DNA of 64,000 nt from Hymenobacter sp. IS2118. GTDB taxonomy: Bacteria > Bacteroidota > Bacteroidia > Cytophagales > Hymenobacteraceae. Below are positions 1 to 8,135 of this stretch, in pieces. The notes under the pieces are model-generated. The model did no database searches, was not told the DNA's origin, and saw nothing but the letters and a program-made list of their open reading frames with translations. The position numbers were made by a program, and so were the translations under genes. Within the stretch, counting starts at the first letter, position 1. Each line of letters opens with the position of its first letter. The DNA lies in assembly GCF_000715495.1 (NCBI RefSeq), contig NZ_JNLX01000031.1:1-64000 (forward strand), given 5' to 3'.

Positions 1-1282
1 CGCCGCCCTGGCCACCGCCGGAACGACCGCCGCCGCCGTTGCCACCTTCGCGGGGGCCGGAGCGGGCCGGACGACCCGCCGGGCCCTTGGGCCGGATGAT
101 GCGCTCGTTGCCGTGCAGCATGACGGGTTTGATGCGGCCCGATACGAACGGATGCTCGGCTTCGATGTCAATCTGGCGGCTGATGAGCTTCTGGATATCC
201 TGCAGGTAAGCGCGCTCCTCGTCTTCCACAAACGAAAACGCGGTGCCGAACGCGCCGGCCCGGCCAGTGCGGCCAATGCGGTGCACGTAGGTTTCGGGCT
301 CGTTCGGGATTTCGTAGTTGATAACGTGAGTCAGCTCGTCCACGTCGATGCCGCGGGCGGCGATGTCGGTGGCCACCAGCACGCGGGTGCTGCCGGCTTT
401 GAAGTTGGACAGGGCCCGCTGGCGGTGGTTCTGGCTTTTGTTGCCGTGAATGGCTTCGGCCGGAATCTGGTTGGCGGCCAGGGCTTTCACCACTTTGTCG
501 GCACCGTGCTTGGTGCGGGTGAAAACCAGCACCCGCTTAATCTCGCGGTCCTGCAGGATGTGGCGGAGCAGGGCGGGCTTGTCGTTGTTCTCCACCAGGT
601 ACACCGATTGGGTGACGGTATCGGCGGTGCTGCTTACGGGCGTCACGGCCACGCGCACCGGGTTGGGGCGCAGGATGGTGCCGGCCAGCTCCTGAATCTG
701 GCCGGGCATGGTGGCCGAGAAGAACAGGGTCTGGCGTTTGGCGGGCAGCTTGGGCAGGATGCGCTTGATGTCGTTGATGAAGCCCATGTCGAGCATGCGG
801 TCGGCTTCGTCGAGCACAAATACTTCCACCTGGCGCAGGTCTACGAAGCCCTGGTTCATGAGGTCGAGCAGGCGGCCGGGGGTAGCGATGAGTACTTCTA
901 CGCCGCGCTTGAGCTGCGCCACCTGCGAGCCCTGGCTCACGCCACCGAAAATAACGGTGTGGCGAATCTGGCTCAGGTGGCGGCCGTAGGCGCCGAAGCT
1001 TTCGTTGATTTGGATGGCCAGCTCGCGCGTGGGCGTGAGCACGAGGCAGCGAATGGCGCGCGGGGCGTGGTTCGACACCTGCGCGGTGCGGTGCAGCACC
1101 TGCAGAATGGGAACGGTGAAGGCGGCCGTTTTGCCGGTGCCGGTCTGGGCTACGCCCAGCAGGTCTTTGCCTTCGAGCACGTGGGGAATGGCTTGCTCCT
1201 GAATAGGAGTGGGGGTAGTGTATCCTTCCTCTTTGAGGGCTTTGAGGATGGGGTCAATCAGGTTTAAATCGTCAAACGTCAT
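1..1282 (-). CDS. rhlE: DEAD-box RNA helicase, RhlE-like (C-terminus off window)
   Basis: ATP-dependent RNA helicase expected to remodel structured RNA or ribosome intermediates in the cytosol. Translating the minus strand from the ATG at 1282 gives 427 residues before the window edge. In order it shows a Q motif (TPIQEQAIP), Walker A AQTGTGKT, DEAD in VLDEADRMLDMGF, SAT (FFSATMP), and motif VI RIGRTGRAG, followed by a basic then Gly/Arg-rich tail (GGNGGGGRSGGG) that runs off the edge. The RGG-like tail and the overall order fit the RhlE/cold-shock helicase group common in Bacteroidota. The gene has no close upstream neighbour; a long leader (about 280 nt) precedes it. The family call is firm; the RhlE subgroup is likely rather than proven. 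Confidence 0.9.
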   Translation of the reverse strand, partial: MTFDDLNLIDPILKALKEEGYTTPTPIQEQAIPHVLEGKDLLGVAQTGTGKTAAFTVPILQVLHRTAQVSNHAPRAIRCLVLTPTRELAIQINESFGAYGRHLSQIRHTVIFGGVSQGSQVAQLKRGVEVLIATPGRLLDLMNQGFVDLRQVEVFVLDEADRMLDMGFINDIKRILPKLPAKRQTLFFSATMPGQIQELAGTILRPNPVRVAVTPVSSTADTVTQSVYLVENNDKPALLRHILQDREIKRVLVFTRTKHGADKVVKALAANQIPAEAIHGNKSQNHRQRALSNFKAGSTRVLVATDIAARGIDVDELTHVINYEIPNEPETYVHRIGRTGRAGAFGTAFSFVEDEERAYLQDIQKLISRQIDIEAEHPFVSGRIKPVMLHGNERIIRPKGPAGRPARSGPREGGNGGGGRSGGGQGG

Positions 1283-1585
1283 GTGTGGGGGTTTGGTACT
1301 CGAATAGTTCGGGTGGGGGCTGGGGCCAATAAGGGGCCGCGCAGCAATAGGGGGCGCCTCGTGCGGAAGCACAGGCGGGCATGGCCACGCCGGACGGTGC
1401 CGGGCGTGGGCGGGGTTGGCGGCTCGTCGGAGGCCGTCAGATTCCCTGAATGAAGAGAAGTTGGGGTGAGGTGCGCTTACTTGCGGAGGCAGCCGAGGCG
1501 CGTGGCTTTGCCCGACGCAGCCGGGCAGCGGGCTGCTCCGACGGCGGCCCTGGTGTCAACAAAGGTACAACATAGTAATCCGAAC
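1283..1585 (-). promoter_or_regulatory. Long leader / divergent promoter region of the helicase and Nudix genes
   Basis: About 300 bases without a gene between two divergent genes. A good match to the Bacteroidota -7 element TAnnTTTG (TACCTTTG on the minus strand, plus-strand 1560-1567) points toward the helicase and would leave a leader of roughly 270 nt. I could not find a well-spaced -33 TTG. Long leaders are known for cold-inducible DEAD-box helicases, but regulation here is inference. Confidence 0.3.
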
Positions 1586-2098
1586 ATGCAGATTATCGAG
1601 CGGACCCAGGTATTCAACGGTCACTACAAAGTCAACCAGCTAATCGTTCAGGACGGCGACCAGCGGCTGCGGCGCGAACAGTTTGCGCCCGGCAAGGCCG
1701 TGGCCGCCCTGGTCTACGACACGGCCCGGCAGGTGTACGTCCTCACCCGCCAGTTCCGCATCGGCCCCGAAGCCAACCTCCTAGAAATAGCCGCCGGCAT
1801 GATAGACGGCAACGAAGCCCCCGAAACCGCCGTGCGCCGCGAGATTCATGAGGAGCTGGGCTACGAGGTGGACCACCTGGAAGAAATCGTGTGCATCTGG
1901 CCCTCACCGGGTACCAGCTCCGAGGAAATCACCGTGTTCTACGCCGAGGTAAGCCGCCGCACCGGCGCTGGCGGCGGGCTGGCCGAAGAAAACGAGCACA
2001 TCGAAATGGTGGAGCTGAGCTGGGAGGCGCTGCTGGCCGAGCCCTTGCGCGATGCCAAGACGGTGCTGGCCGTGCAGTGGCTGCGGCTGCGAGGGTGA
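1548..2098 (+). repeat. Duplicated Nudix unit, copy 1 (direct repeat)
   Basis: The whole Nudix gene plus about 38 upstream bases recurs at 5377-5927 in the same orientation. Similarity stops abruptly at the stop codon of each copy. The two encoded proteins differ at only seven of 170 positions by my reading. The pair brackets the sugar cassette. Confidence 0.9.
1586..2098 (+). CDS. Nudix hydrolase, NudK/ADP-sugar pyrophosphatase type (copy 1)
   Basis: Predicted to hydrolyse a nucleotide-diphosphate sugar such as GDP-mannose or ADP-ribose. The 170-residue protein carries a complete Nudix box: a glycine (GMIDGNE), then the core RREIHEELGY. The tail, with GGGLAEENEHIEM and a C-terminal DAKTVLAVQWL, resembles E. 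coli NudK. I chose the ATG at 1586 rather than an upstream in-frame start at 1466 because the second copy begins at exactly this methionine and homology extends only 38 bases upstream. Nearly identical to the gene at 5415; the two flank a sugar-nucleotide cassette, which could be functionally meaningful or only a duplication footprint. Substrate is unproven. Confidence 0.88.
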   Translation: MQIIERTQVFNGHYKVNQLIVQDGDQRLRREQFAPGKAVAALVYDTARQVYVLTRQFRIGPEANLLEIAAGMIDGNEAPETAVRREIHEELGYEVDHLEEIVCIWPSPGTSSEEITVFYAEVSRRTGAGGGLAEENEHIEMVELSWEALLAEPLRDAKTVLAVQWLRLRG

Positions 2099-2434
2099 AA
2101 CGGAACGGTGAATGCTGCGCTTTCGCATGGAAATCCGCACCTGAATTTTCAACCTTGAGAGATAGCCCGGTAGCAGCAGCTTTTCCAGTTGCGAATGCAG
2201 CATCAGTATTTCTGGGTTACTGCAGGCCGCCGCTGGGTAGCAGGTGGCGTGGGCACTTATCAGCTGGTTGAAAACGGTATTGGACGTGATAAAGCAGCAC
2301 GGGTAGTGAGTTTCTATATCGGGTGTGCTTGCTGCCAACGGCTATCTTGCGGGGCCAAATCAGAGGAACAGCAGCTGTGAGTTGAAACAGCTTTTTTCTG
2401 GTTTAAAGCATCTAATCAAGCAAAAGTCAACCCG
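2099..2434. other. Intergenic region upstream of sugar cassette
   Basis: About 335 bases between Nudix copy 1 and the glycosyltransferase. Short frames on both strands look like noise. It is richer in A+T than the flanking genes and presumably holds the cassette promoter, but I see no convincing TTG/TAnnTTTG pair. Confidence 0.5.
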
Positions 2435-3394
2435 ATGCCCAATCCAACAGGAGTGTTAATTTCCATCGTTAGCCCCGTTTATAAAGCTGAAAATTTACTT
2501 AACGAGCTGGTGCGCCGGCTCCAGCTCAGTCTGGAAACTATCACGTCCAATTATGAAATAATTTTGGTCGACGACCGGGGGCCGGATAATTCCTGGCAAC
2601 TTATTGCCGCTCATGCCCGGCGCGACCCACGCGTGCGAGGAGTGCGCTTATCACGCAATTTTGGGCAGCACAAAGCCATCACGGCGGGCCTTGAGCAAGC
2701 AAGAGGCGAATGGATAGTGGTGATGGATTGCGACTTGCAGGACCAGCCCGAAGAAATCCCCCGGCTCTATAATTACGCAAAAGCGGAGGCCTACGACCTC
2801 GTGTTTGCCCGGCGGGTGGAACGCCGGGACTCTTGGCTCAAGCGGGCGGGCTCCCGCTGGTTCTACCGAGCCTTGTCGTACCTGACGGAAACCAAGCAGG
2901 ACCCTGCTATTGCTAATTTCGGTATTTACCACCGCAAGGTGATAGCTGCCGTGCTGGCTATGCGCGAAAGTATCCGCTACTTTCCGACCATGGTGCGCTG
3001 GGTGGGTTTTCGGGTGGGTGGGCTGGCCGTGGACCACGCGGAGCGCCCCGAAGGCGGTAGCAGCTACAACTTACGGGGGCTCCTGAACTTAGCGCTGGAC
3101 ATTATTTTGGCGTATTCCGATAAACCGCTGCGCCTGACCATAAAGCTGGGCCTGGGTATCTCGGCGTGCGCCTTCGTGCTGGTCCTCGTCACCCTGATTC
3201 GCTACCTGCTGGGACACGACTGGCAGCCCGGTTATGCTAGTCTGGTTATATCCATCTGGTTTTTTGCCGGTTTGATTTTGTCGGTGCTCGGCATGGTTGG
3301 CCTCTATATCGGCAGAACTTTTGAGCAGGTGAAAAACCGTCCTATCTACTTGATTGATATTCGGACCGATACTGATACTGTCCCCGCTTCATGA
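2435..3394 (+). CDS. GT2 glycosyltransferase, GtrB/DPM1-like, with two C-terminal membrane helices
   Basis: Likely transfers a sugar from a nucleotide donor to a polyprenyl phosphate at the inner membrane. The 319-residue protein has a GT-A fold signature: an N-terminal ISIVSPVYKAE strand, a donor-binding VDDRGPDNS near residue 47, and MDCDLQDQPEE around residue 100, all typical of the DPM1/GtrB group. Two hydrophobic helices follow, at roughly 232-258 and 268-292, as in GtrB. It overlaps the next gene by four bases (ATGA), so the two are translationally coupled. Position beside WecD- and WecE-like genes suggests use of a Fuc4NAc-type donor, which is inference; undecaprenyl-phosphate glucose transfer is the alternative. 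Confidence 0.85.
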   Translation: MPNPTGVLISIVSPVYKAENLLNELVRRLQLSLETITSNYEIILVDDRGPDNSWQLIAAHARRDPRVRGVRLSRNFGQHKAITAGLEQARGEWIVVMDCDLQDQPEEIPRLYNYAKAEAYDLVFARRVERRDSWLKRAGSRWFYRALSYLTETKQDPAIANFGIYHRKVIAAVLAMRESIRYFPTMVRWVGFRVGGLAVDHAERPEGGSSYNLRGLLNLALDIILAYSDKPLRLTIKLGLGISACAFVLVLVTLIRYLLGHDWQPGYASLVISIWFFAGLILSVLGMVGLYIGRTFEQVKNRPIYLIDIRTDTDTVPAS

Positions 3395-4116
3395 CGGCTG
3401 CTTCCCCACTTCAGCACCTTGCCTGGGACAGTGATTTTCTGGGTTTCCCGGTGGCCCGGCTCGCTGCGGGAGGGCTGGGTGCCTCAGCCATCGCGGCAGC
3501 CGTGGCCGAAGCACGTCAGGCCGGCTACCGCCTGCTCTACGCCATTGTCCTGCCCACCGATACGGCCGGGGGAGAAGCCCTGCGCCAAGCTGGTTCCGGG
3601 CTGGCCGACCGCAAAGTAACCTATGCTATGGCGCTAACGGCGGCGGATGCGGTGTCCATCAGTCCCGCCATTAGCGACGCAACCGCTTACTCAATGCAAT
3701 TGGAGTCGTTGGCGTGGCAGAGTGGGGAATACTCTCGTTTTCGGCTCGATAGGCGCTTCCAGCCCGGTGTTTTCCAGGAACTGTACAGCCAATGGTTGCG
3801 CAACTCCCTTTCCGGTGAGCTTGCCCGCCGGGTGCTGGTGTGGCGTAGTGCGCAAGACCCGGAAGCCGGCTTGCTCACCCTGGGCGAGAAAAACGGCCGG
3901 GCCGATATTGGCTTGCTGGCCGTGGATGTGGCCGCGCGGGGGCAGCGCGGGGGCCAGCAGCTGGTAGCGGCAGCCCGCGCGCAGGCAGCGGCCTGGGGTT
4001 TTGCTACGTTGCAGGTTGTGACGCAGGGCGACAACGTGGCGGCCTGCCGCTTTTACGAGAAATGTGGCTTCCTCCCCGAGAGTGAAGAGCACATCTACCA
4101 CCTATGGCTAAATTAG
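3391..4116 (+). CDS. GNAT acetyltransferase, WecD/RffC-like
   Basis: Likely N-acetylates dTDP-4-amino-4,6-dideoxygalactose, the step following the aminotransferase encoded next door. The 241-residue protein opens with QHLAWDSDFLGFPVARL, a start typical of WecD-type enzymes, and has the GNAT acetyl-CoA loop (ARGQRGGQQL) and the final NVAACRFYEKCGF motif near residue 220. E. coli WecD is of similar length. The start overlaps the GT2 stop by four bases and the WecE-like gene follows after a short gap, reproducing the wecD-wecE gene order of enterobacterial common antigen loci. Substrate is inferred from this order. Confidence 0.75.
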   Translation: MTAASPLQHLAWDSDFLGFPVARLAAGGLGASAIAAAVAEARQAGYRLLYAIVLPTDTAGGEALRQAGSGLADRKVTYAMALTAADAVSISPAISDATAYSMQLESLAWQSGEYSRFRLDRRFQPGVFQELYSQWLRNSLSGELARRVLVWRSAQDPEAGLLTLGEKNGRADIGLLAVDVAARGQRGGQQLVAAARAQAAAWGFATLQVVTQGDNVAACRFYEKCGFLPESEEHIYHLWLN

Positions 4117-4173
4117 AAAGCGCGGTATGAAGCGCCTGCGGCCCCATCTTTACGGCCGCTAACCGTGACATCC

Positions 4174-5304
4174 ATGCTACCCGCCATTCCCTTCAACAAG
4201 CCCTACCTATCGGGGGGCGAAATCCAGTACATCGAAGAAGCCGTGCGCTCGGGCAAGATTTCGGGCGACGGCACCTTCACTAAGCGCTGTCACCAGTTTT
4301 TTGAGCAGCAGCTGGGGGTTCACAAAGCCTTGCTTACCACCAGCTGCACCGACGCGCTGGAAATGGCGGCCCTGCTGCTCGATGTGCAGCCGGGTGATGA
4401 GGTGATTGTGCCTTCCTACACCTTTGTGAGCACCCCAAACGCCTTCGTGCTGCGGGGAGCTAAAATTGTGTTCGTCGACAGTACCTCCGAAAACCCCAAC
4501 CTCGACGTGGCCTCACTCGAAGGCCTCGTCACGTCGCGTACGCGGGCCATCGTGCCGGTGCATTATGCGGGCATTGCCTGCGACATGGACGCCATCCGGG
4601 GTGTGGCCGACCGGCACGGGCTGGCGGTGGTGGAAGATGCCGCTCAGGCTGTCGATAGCTTCTATAAAGGTCGGCCCTTAGGCTCGCTGGGGGAGCTGGC
4701 CGCCTTCTCTTTTCACGAAACCAAAAATATTATTGCCGGCGAAGGTGGCATGCTGGTAATAAACGATGCCCGCTACGCGGAGCGCGCCGAAATTATCCGG
4801 GAGAAAGGGACCAATCGGTCGTCCTTTTTCCGGGGCGAGGTCGATAAATATGGCTGGGTTGACGTGGGGTCGAGCTTCTTGCCCTCTGACATTATCGCGG
4901 CCTTCCTGTGGGCGCAGGTAGAGCACCTGGCCGAGATACAAGGGCGGCGCAAGGAAATCTGGCAACGGTATCGCGAAGCATTTTTGCCGCTGCTAAAACT
5001 GGGCATCGGCTTGCCCGTCATCCCGGACTATGCCACCAACAACGGGCACATGTTTTACCTGGTATGCCGGAGTCTGGACGAACGTACCGCCCTCATTGCC
5101 TACCTGCGCGAACGACAGATTCTGCCCGTTTTCCATTATTTGTCCTTGCATAAAAGTCCGTTTTATCAGGAGAAGCACGATGGCCGCGCGTTGCCCTGGG
5201 CCGACCACTACACCGATTGCTTAGTGCGGCTCCCGCTTTATTACGAGCTACATCCCGAGTTGCAGCAGCGGGTGATTGAAGCCGTTGGTGCCTTCTACCA
5301 TTAA
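4174..5304 (+). CDS. wecE: DegT/DnrJ/EryC1 aminotransferase, WecE/RffA-like
   Basis: PLP-dependent transaminase predicted to make dTDP-4-amino-4,6-dideoxy-D-galactose from the 4-keto sugar using glutamate. The protein follows E. coli WecE closely: IPFNKPYLSGGE at the N-terminus, SYTFVSTPNAFVLRGAKIVF, VHYAGIACDMD, the PLP-lysine motif SFHETKN (Lys184), REKGTNRSSFFRGEVDKY and VFHYLSLHKSP. The ATG at 4174 matches the usual N-terminus; a GTG three codons upstream (4165) is possible. The length (376 residues) is normal. It is the last gene of the cassette; Nudix copy 2 follows after 110 bases. High confidence in the family, good in the substrate. Confidence 0.9.
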   Translation: MLPAIPFNKPYLSGGEIQYIEEAVRSGKISGDGTFTKRCHQFFEQQLGVHKALLTTSCTDALEMAALLLDVQPGDEVIVPSYTFVSTPNAFVLRGAKIVFVDSTSENPNLDVASLEGLVTSRTRAIVPVHYAGIACDMDAIRGVADRHGLAVVEDAAQAVDSFYKGRPLGSLGELAAFSFHETKNIIAGEGGMLVINDARYAERAEIIREKGTNRSSFFRGEVDKYGWVDVGSSFLPSDIIAAFLWAQVEHLAEIQGRRKEIWQRYREAFLPLLKLGIGLPVIPDYATNNGHMFYLVCRSLDERTALIAYLRERQILPVFHYLSLHKSPFYQEKHDGRALPWADHYTDCLVRLPLYYELHPELQQRVIEAVGAFYH

Positions 5305-5376
5305 TACAGCTAGTTGGGTCGGGGTGCAAATCGGCGTCTATCTCGCGCGTTCAGTAAGGCCGATGATTCCTGGCAG

Positions 5377-5927
5377 TCCTGGTTTCAACAGAAGTACAAC
5401 CTAATAATCCGAACATGCAGATTATCGACCGGACCCAGGTATTCGATGGTCACTACAAAGTCGACCAGCTAATCGTTCAGGACGGCGACCAGCGGCTGCG
5501 GCGCGAGCAGTTTGCGCCCGGCAAGGCCGTGGCCGCCCTGGTCTACGATACGGCTCGGCAGGTGTACGTCCTCAACCGCCAGTTCCGCATCGGCCCCGAA
5601 GCCGACCTCCTAGAAATAGCCGCCGGCATGATAGACGGCAACGAAGCCCCCGAAACTGCCGTGCGCCGCGAGATTCATGAGGAGCTGGGCTACGAGGTGG
5701 ACCACCTGGAAGAAATCGTGTGCATCTGGCCCTCGCCGGGTACCAGCTCCGAAGAAATTACCGTATTCTACGCAGAAGTGAGCCGCAAAACCGGCGCTGG
5801 CGGCGGGCTGGCTGAAGAAAACGAGCACATCGAAATGGTGGAGCTCAGCTGGGAGGCGCTGCTGGCCGAGCCGTTGCGCGATGCTAAAACGGTGCTGGCC
5901 GTGCAGTGGGTGCGGCTGCGGGGGTAA
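5377..5927 (+). repeat. Duplicated Nudix unit, copy 2 (direct repeat)
   Basis: Second copy of the 551-base unit at 1548-2098, same orientation, including about 38 bases upstream of the start codon. The flanks on either side are unrelated to those of copy 1. Confidence 0.9.
5415..5927 (+). CDS. Nudix hydrolase, NudK/ADP-sugar pyrophosphatase type (copy 2)
   Basis: Near-identical paralogue of the gene at 1586, 170 residues, with the same intact Nudix box (RREIHEELGY). Differences are conservative: E/D and N/D changes near the N-terminus, T to N before RQFRIG, R to K near position 130, and L to V near the end. Both copies look functional, with no stop or frameshift, so divergence has been under constraint or is recent. 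The gene ends three bases before the stop codon of the convergent gene at 5931. Confidence 0.88.
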   Translation: MQIIDRTQVFDGHYKVDQLIVQDGDQRLRREQFAPGKAVAALVYDTARQVYVLNRQFRIGPEADLLEIAAGMIDGNEAPETAVRREIHEELGYEVDHLEEIVCIWPSPGTSSEEITVFYAEVSRKTGAGGGLAEENEHIEMVELSWEALLAEPLRDAKTVLAVQWVRLRG

Positions 5928-5930
5928 GAT

Positions 5931-7055
5931 TTAGAATGCCTCCCATGGCGTCATCGTCTCCGCGTGCAGCAGCAGGGCCTCCGCGAGCGGGCTCACCGGC
6001 AAATCCACCACGCGGATGCCATACTGTATTTCAGCTGCCGTTTCTGTTTCGCGGCTGCCGAGGCTGATGACGCGGCGCAGGCGCTGGGCATTGCGCCAGT
6101 CGCGCAGGGCCACGGCGTTGCCGAATGCAAAAGCAGTGGCAGGGATTCCGTAGCCCAATATGAGCGGGCCGCTGTCGATGTCGCCGGTTGTGGTAGCGAA
6201 GCGGCCGGGCCATTCTTTGTACATCCGCACCACGCCCAGGTTGGTGCTGAATTGTTGTTGGTAAAGCCGGTATTGCGCGGCGGCATAGGCGGGGTCGAAG
6301 CGGTACAGGAAGGCGATGCTCCAGCTGAGCATGGAGCCGCGGGGCTCTTCCGCTTCGTGGTCAGGGGTTGCGGGCCGGGAAAACAGGAGGCCCGAACTTT
6401 TATCGGTGAGGTGCTGGCGGGCGTAGGTGACCCATTGGGCGCAATACTGCCCGTACCGGCTGCCGGTGAGCTGGCTGTGCAGGCTCAACGAGGCTAGGGC
6501 CACGGTGTTATCCGGCACCCAGGTTTGGTTGGGATACGACGGCAGGCAGTGGGAGGGCGCACGCCGGTAGCGGCCGTGCAGCACGCGGGAAAGGGTGTCG
6601 TGGAGGCCGGCGAAGCGGGAGGCGGGGTCGAGCAGCCGGTGGCAGCCCAGCATCAGGTTGAGGTGGCCGAGGTAGAGCACGGAGCCGGCCGTATCAATTT
6701 GCAGCGGTGGCGAATCGGCGGTGCGGGCAAAGGCGCTGATGTTCTCGGTTAGCACTTTTTGGATGGCCAGCTGCGCGTAATGCGCGGCTTCAGCCCGAAA
6801 ATTCGGGTCCCGTTCGGCCATGTTGGTGAGGGCGTACACCGAGAAAGAAAGGGAGAATAGCGCCCATTCGGGGTTGAGTGCCTTGAGCTTTGCGAGGTCG
6901 GAAGGGCTGTCGGGCGCTACGCTAATCATGCGCTCCAGATACCGGGCTTTCTTCCGCAGCGCTGGTTGGGCCGGCGCATGATGGTTGCCCAGGCTAAGGG
7001 CGCAAAGAAAAACGGCGAGTAGCACTACGAAAATTAGTGCTACTCGCCGTTTCAT
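5931..7055 (-). CDS. Hypothetical membrane-anchored or secreted protein, helical-toroid-like
   Basis: Function not recognised. The 374-residue protein starts with a basic stretch and one hydrophobic segment (residues 5-22), read as a signal anchor or uncleaved signal peptide. The rest is Trp/Tyr-rich helical sequence, with stretches such as QTWVPDNTVALASLSLH, SMLSWSIAFLYRFDP and RFATTTGDIDSGP. Spaced helices with conserved W/D residues recall (alpha/alpha)6 toroid enzymes such as the linalool dehydratase-isomerase-like or glycosidase groups, but this is only an impression. It is convergent with Nudix copy 2, and a separate secreted protein gene lies just downstream. Frame and codon use support a real gene. 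Confidence 0.6.
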   Translation of the reverse strand: MKRRVALIFVVLLAVFLCALSLGNHHAPAQPALRKKARYLERMISVAPDSPSDLAKLKALNPEWALFSLSFSVYALTNMAERDPNFRAEAAHYAQLAIQKVLTENISAFARTADSPPLQIDTAGSVLYLGHLNLMLGCHRLLDPASRFAGLHDTLSRVLHGRYRRAPSHCLPSYPNQTWVPDNTVALASLSLHSQLTGSRYGQYCAQWVTYARQHLTDKSSGLLFSRPATPDHEAEEPRGSMLSWSIAFLYRFDPAYAAAQYRLYQQQFSTNLGVVRMYKEWPGRFATTTGDIDSGPLILGYGIPATAFAFGNAVALRDWRNAQRLRRVISLGSRETETAAEIQYGIRVVDLPVSPLAEALLLHAETMTPWEAF

Positions 7056-7086
7056 TATCAGCAGGTTAAATAATAATCAGGCAGCA

Positions 7087-7677
7087 TTACTGCGCCGCCG
7101 GCAGCTCCAGGATATAATCAAAGGTCTGGTACAGCTTGGCGTCGCGGATGCTCACATTTAGCTCCTGGGCTTCCATTTTGGGGAAGGGCAGGGCGCGCTG
7201 GGCCTGGTAGAGGTCGCGGCCGAAGAAGCGGCCGGCGCCGGGCTCCAGGGTTTGAACGAGGACTTCCTTACCGGCCTTGTCCGTGACGGTAAGGGTGAGG
7301 TTGGAAAGCTCGGCGTTTTTAGGGCCTTGGCGGTGAATGGTAACCAGCAGCGCGCCGCCGGGCGGAATGGCGGCTACGCGGCGCTGGTAGGTAGTATCGG
7401 CCCAGTCCTTGAGCTTGCGCAGGGCTTCCACTTCGGTGAGTAAGTCGCTGTAGGACCGATAGCCGATGCGGGTGAAGGAGCCGTCCACGTCCTGGTCTTC
7501 GTCGGTGTTTTTGGTTACGTTCTTCACGTAGGGCGACACGGCGTCTTTCTGGGCAAATGTGTAGCGGCTCCGGCCCTTGGCCGCCTTGCCGGTGGGCTGG
7601 GCCAGCGCCGTGCCGGCCAATAAAGTGAAGACGCCAACCGTGAGCAGATTGCGAACCAAGCGAGGAAAAGTGGGCAT
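7087..7677 (-). CDS. Hypothetical secreted protein with signal peptide
   Basis: Not recognised. From the ATG at 7677 the 196-residue product begins MPTFPRLVRNLLTVGVFTLL and ends the signal with GTALA-QP, a good signal peptidase I site. I prefer this start over an in-frame start 30 codons upstream, which would bury the signal peptide. The mature part is basic at first (KAAKGRSRYTF) and then strand-rich, with GGALLVTIHRQGPKNAELSNL and a C-terminal DYILELPAAQ. No catalytic motif is visible. It lies just upstream, on the same strand, of the gene ending at 5931, with a 31-base gap, so the two could be cotranscribed. Confidence 0.65.
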   Translation of the reverse strand: MPTFPRLVRNLLTVGVFTLLAGTALAQPTGKAAKGRSRYTFAQKDAVSPYVKNVTKNTDEDQDVDGSFTRIGYRSYSDLLTEVEALRKLKDWADTTYQRRVAAIPPGGALLVTIHRQGPKNAELSNLTLTVTDKAGKEVLVQTLEPGAGRFFGRDLYQAQRALPFPKMEAQELNVSIRDAKLYQTFDYILELPAAQ

Positions 7678-7910
7678 AAAGGGGATTGAATTAAAGAAGT
7701 AACTGGAAATCGAATGAGTGCTAGAAATAGACAAGGCTACAAAGAAACTACATCCCGCCCGAACCATGGGGGCAGTGGCTCGAAAAGGTAGAAATTATTG
7801 ACTTAGGCCCTGAGTCTTTATACAAGCATAACGCGCCGATAACGAAAGCAACACGGCCCCGCCCGAATTTTGGCAACAGGATAAAACCATCATTTACCCA
7901 TCGACTTGCC

Positions 7911-8135
7911 ATGTATTTTCCTGCTCTGGCTTTGGGGCTGCGCCGGCTGGGGCGCTGGCTCGTTTGCGAATTGTTTCGGCTGGCGCTGTGGGTGGCGTTT
8001 GGGCTGCACACCTTGGCCGGCCTGCGCTCGGCGTTTGGGGGCGGGGGGGCACGGCGGACGGGTCCGGCTATCCGGCCGCGCCGAATTGCCGGGCCGTCGC
8101 GCGGAGCCCGGTTCGCCCATTCGGCCGCCGCATGA
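7911..8135 (+). CDS. Possible small leader protein overlapping the LpxH-like start
   Basis: Uncertain. An open frame of 74 residues starts with ATG at 7911 and ends with a TGA that overlaps the ATG of the next gene (ATGA at 8132), an arrangement expected for translational coupling. The N-terminal half is hydrophobic and basic (ALALGLRRLGRWLVCELF), the C-terminal half Arg/Gly-rich. GC-rich sequence readily keeps frames open, so it may be spurious. The remaining 7678-7910 between the divergent genes is AT-richer, probably promoter, with no motif I trust. Confidence 0.25.
   Translation: MYFPALALGLRRLGRWLVCELFRLALWVAFGLHTLAGLRSAFGGGGARRTGPAIRPRRIAGPSRGARFAHSAAA

Noticed and set aside
113..1267. 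Long plus-strand open frame of 384 codons
   Set aside because: It is the antisense shadow of the DEAD-box helicase; the minus strand shows all helicase motifs.
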